Shown here: positions 6,481 to 6,591 of the stretch, one piece after another
Position numbering within the stretch: position 1 is the first letter of the stretch
How the letters are laid out: the number at the start of each line of letters is the position of its first letter
From: Actinomycetes bacterium
GTDB lineage: Bacteria > Actinomycetota > Acidimicrobiia > Acidimicrobiales > RAAP-2
DNA length: 6,591 bases
Assembly: GCA_021791615.1 (NCBI GenBank)
Contig: JAJYWG010000402.1
Coordinates: 1-6,591, forward strand
Reading direction: 5' to 3'
The notes under the pieces: model-generated
Database searches by the model: none
Told to the model about the DNA's origin: nothing
What the model saw: the letters and a program-made list of their open reading frames with translations, nothing else
Program-made: the position numbers and the translations under genes

Positions 6481-6591
6481 GCTCGTACCGCTCGTACCGC
6501 TCGTACCGCTCGTACCGCTCGTACCGCTCGTACCGCTCGTACCGCTCGTACCGCTCGTACCGCTCGTACCGCTCGTACCGCTCGTACCGCT
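6382..6591 (-). CDS. Possible C-terminal fragment with Gly-Thr-Ser repeats
   Basis: Reading leftward from the window edge, one frame gives about a dozen GTS tripeptides. A 32-residue tail follows, starting TSTPDGSDISLSETAPP and ending ELASPQQ, then TGA at 6384-6382. The tail is rich in Ser, Thr, Pro, Ala and acidic residues and has no Cys, Trp, His or Phe, which looks like a real disordered or extracellular tail. The competing minus frames give (YER)n with an Arg/His-rich tail ending at 6413, and (VRA)n ending at 6447. The stop lies 138 bases before the DUF2079 start on the same strand, so the two could be co-transcribed. No start is in the window and the frame choice rests only on composition, so this is tentative; a non-coding array is a real alternative. 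Confidence 0.3.
   Translation of the reverse strand, partial: SGTSGTSGTSGTSGTSGTSGTSGTSGTSGTSGTSGTSTSTPDGSDISLSETAPPTGSSADVRELASPQQ
6481..6591. repeat. Perfect 9-bp tandem array, at least 12 copies, open at the window edge
   Basis: The unit GCTCGTACC repeats 12 times without a single mismatch from 6481 to 6588, then begins a thirteenth copy (GCT) where the window ends. The left boundary is sharp, with no degenerate unit before 6481. The 9-bp period keeps any reading frame: on the plus strand LVP, ART or SYR; on the minus strand GTS, YER or VRA. Perfect identity points to recent or ongoing expansion by slippage. The end of the sequence inside the array suggests an assembly break. Confidence 0.95.

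Noticed and set aside
6481..6591. CRISPR array
   Set aside because: The repeats are 9 bp with no spacers between them; this is a simple tandem repeat.
6481..6591. Iteron-type replication origin
   Set aside because: Iterons are usually longer (about 17-22 bp) and sit near a rep gene and an AT-rich stretch; neither is visible.

Overview
The window is GC-rich (roughly two thirds G+C), uses GTG start codons and has strong G/C at third codon positions. With a DUF2079 membrane protein and a secreted kelch protein, this fits a high-GC Gram-positive actinobacterium. An Acidimicrobiia-type genome is my best guess, but nothing here proves it. No rRNA, tRNA, CRISPR, transposase or integrase was seen.

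Layout. (1) Positions 2-4510, plus strand: one very large gene, cut off at its 5' end by the window edge, covering at least 1,502 codons. It encodes an exported, membrane-anchored surface protein. In order it has a Gly/Ser/Thr-rich beta-strand region of about 1,000 residues with an internal duplication and eight closely paired cysteines, a low-complexity linker, a seven-repeat kelch beta-propeller, a Gly-Pro spacer, one transmembrane helix and an Arg-rich tail. (2) Positions 4511-4671: a short gap between convergent genes, with two candidate hairpins and an 18-bp tandem duplication. (3) Positions 4672-6243, minus strand: a complete multi-pass membrane protein of the DUF2079 family (glycosyltransferase-C-like). 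(4) Positions 6244-6480: no confidently called gene. (5) Positions 6481-6591: a perfect 9-bp tandem array of at least 12 copies that runs off the right edge. It may code for a Gly-Thr-Ser repeat in the C-terminus of a minus-strand gene whose stop is at 6382-6384.

The two main genes converge, so they are not one operon. Both products act at the cell envelope: one would display a large beta-rich ectodomain outside the membrane, the other is a polytopic membrane protein. A functional link is only a guess from proximity. The most unusual items are the N-terminal region of the large protein, whose family I do not recognise, and the 9-bp array.
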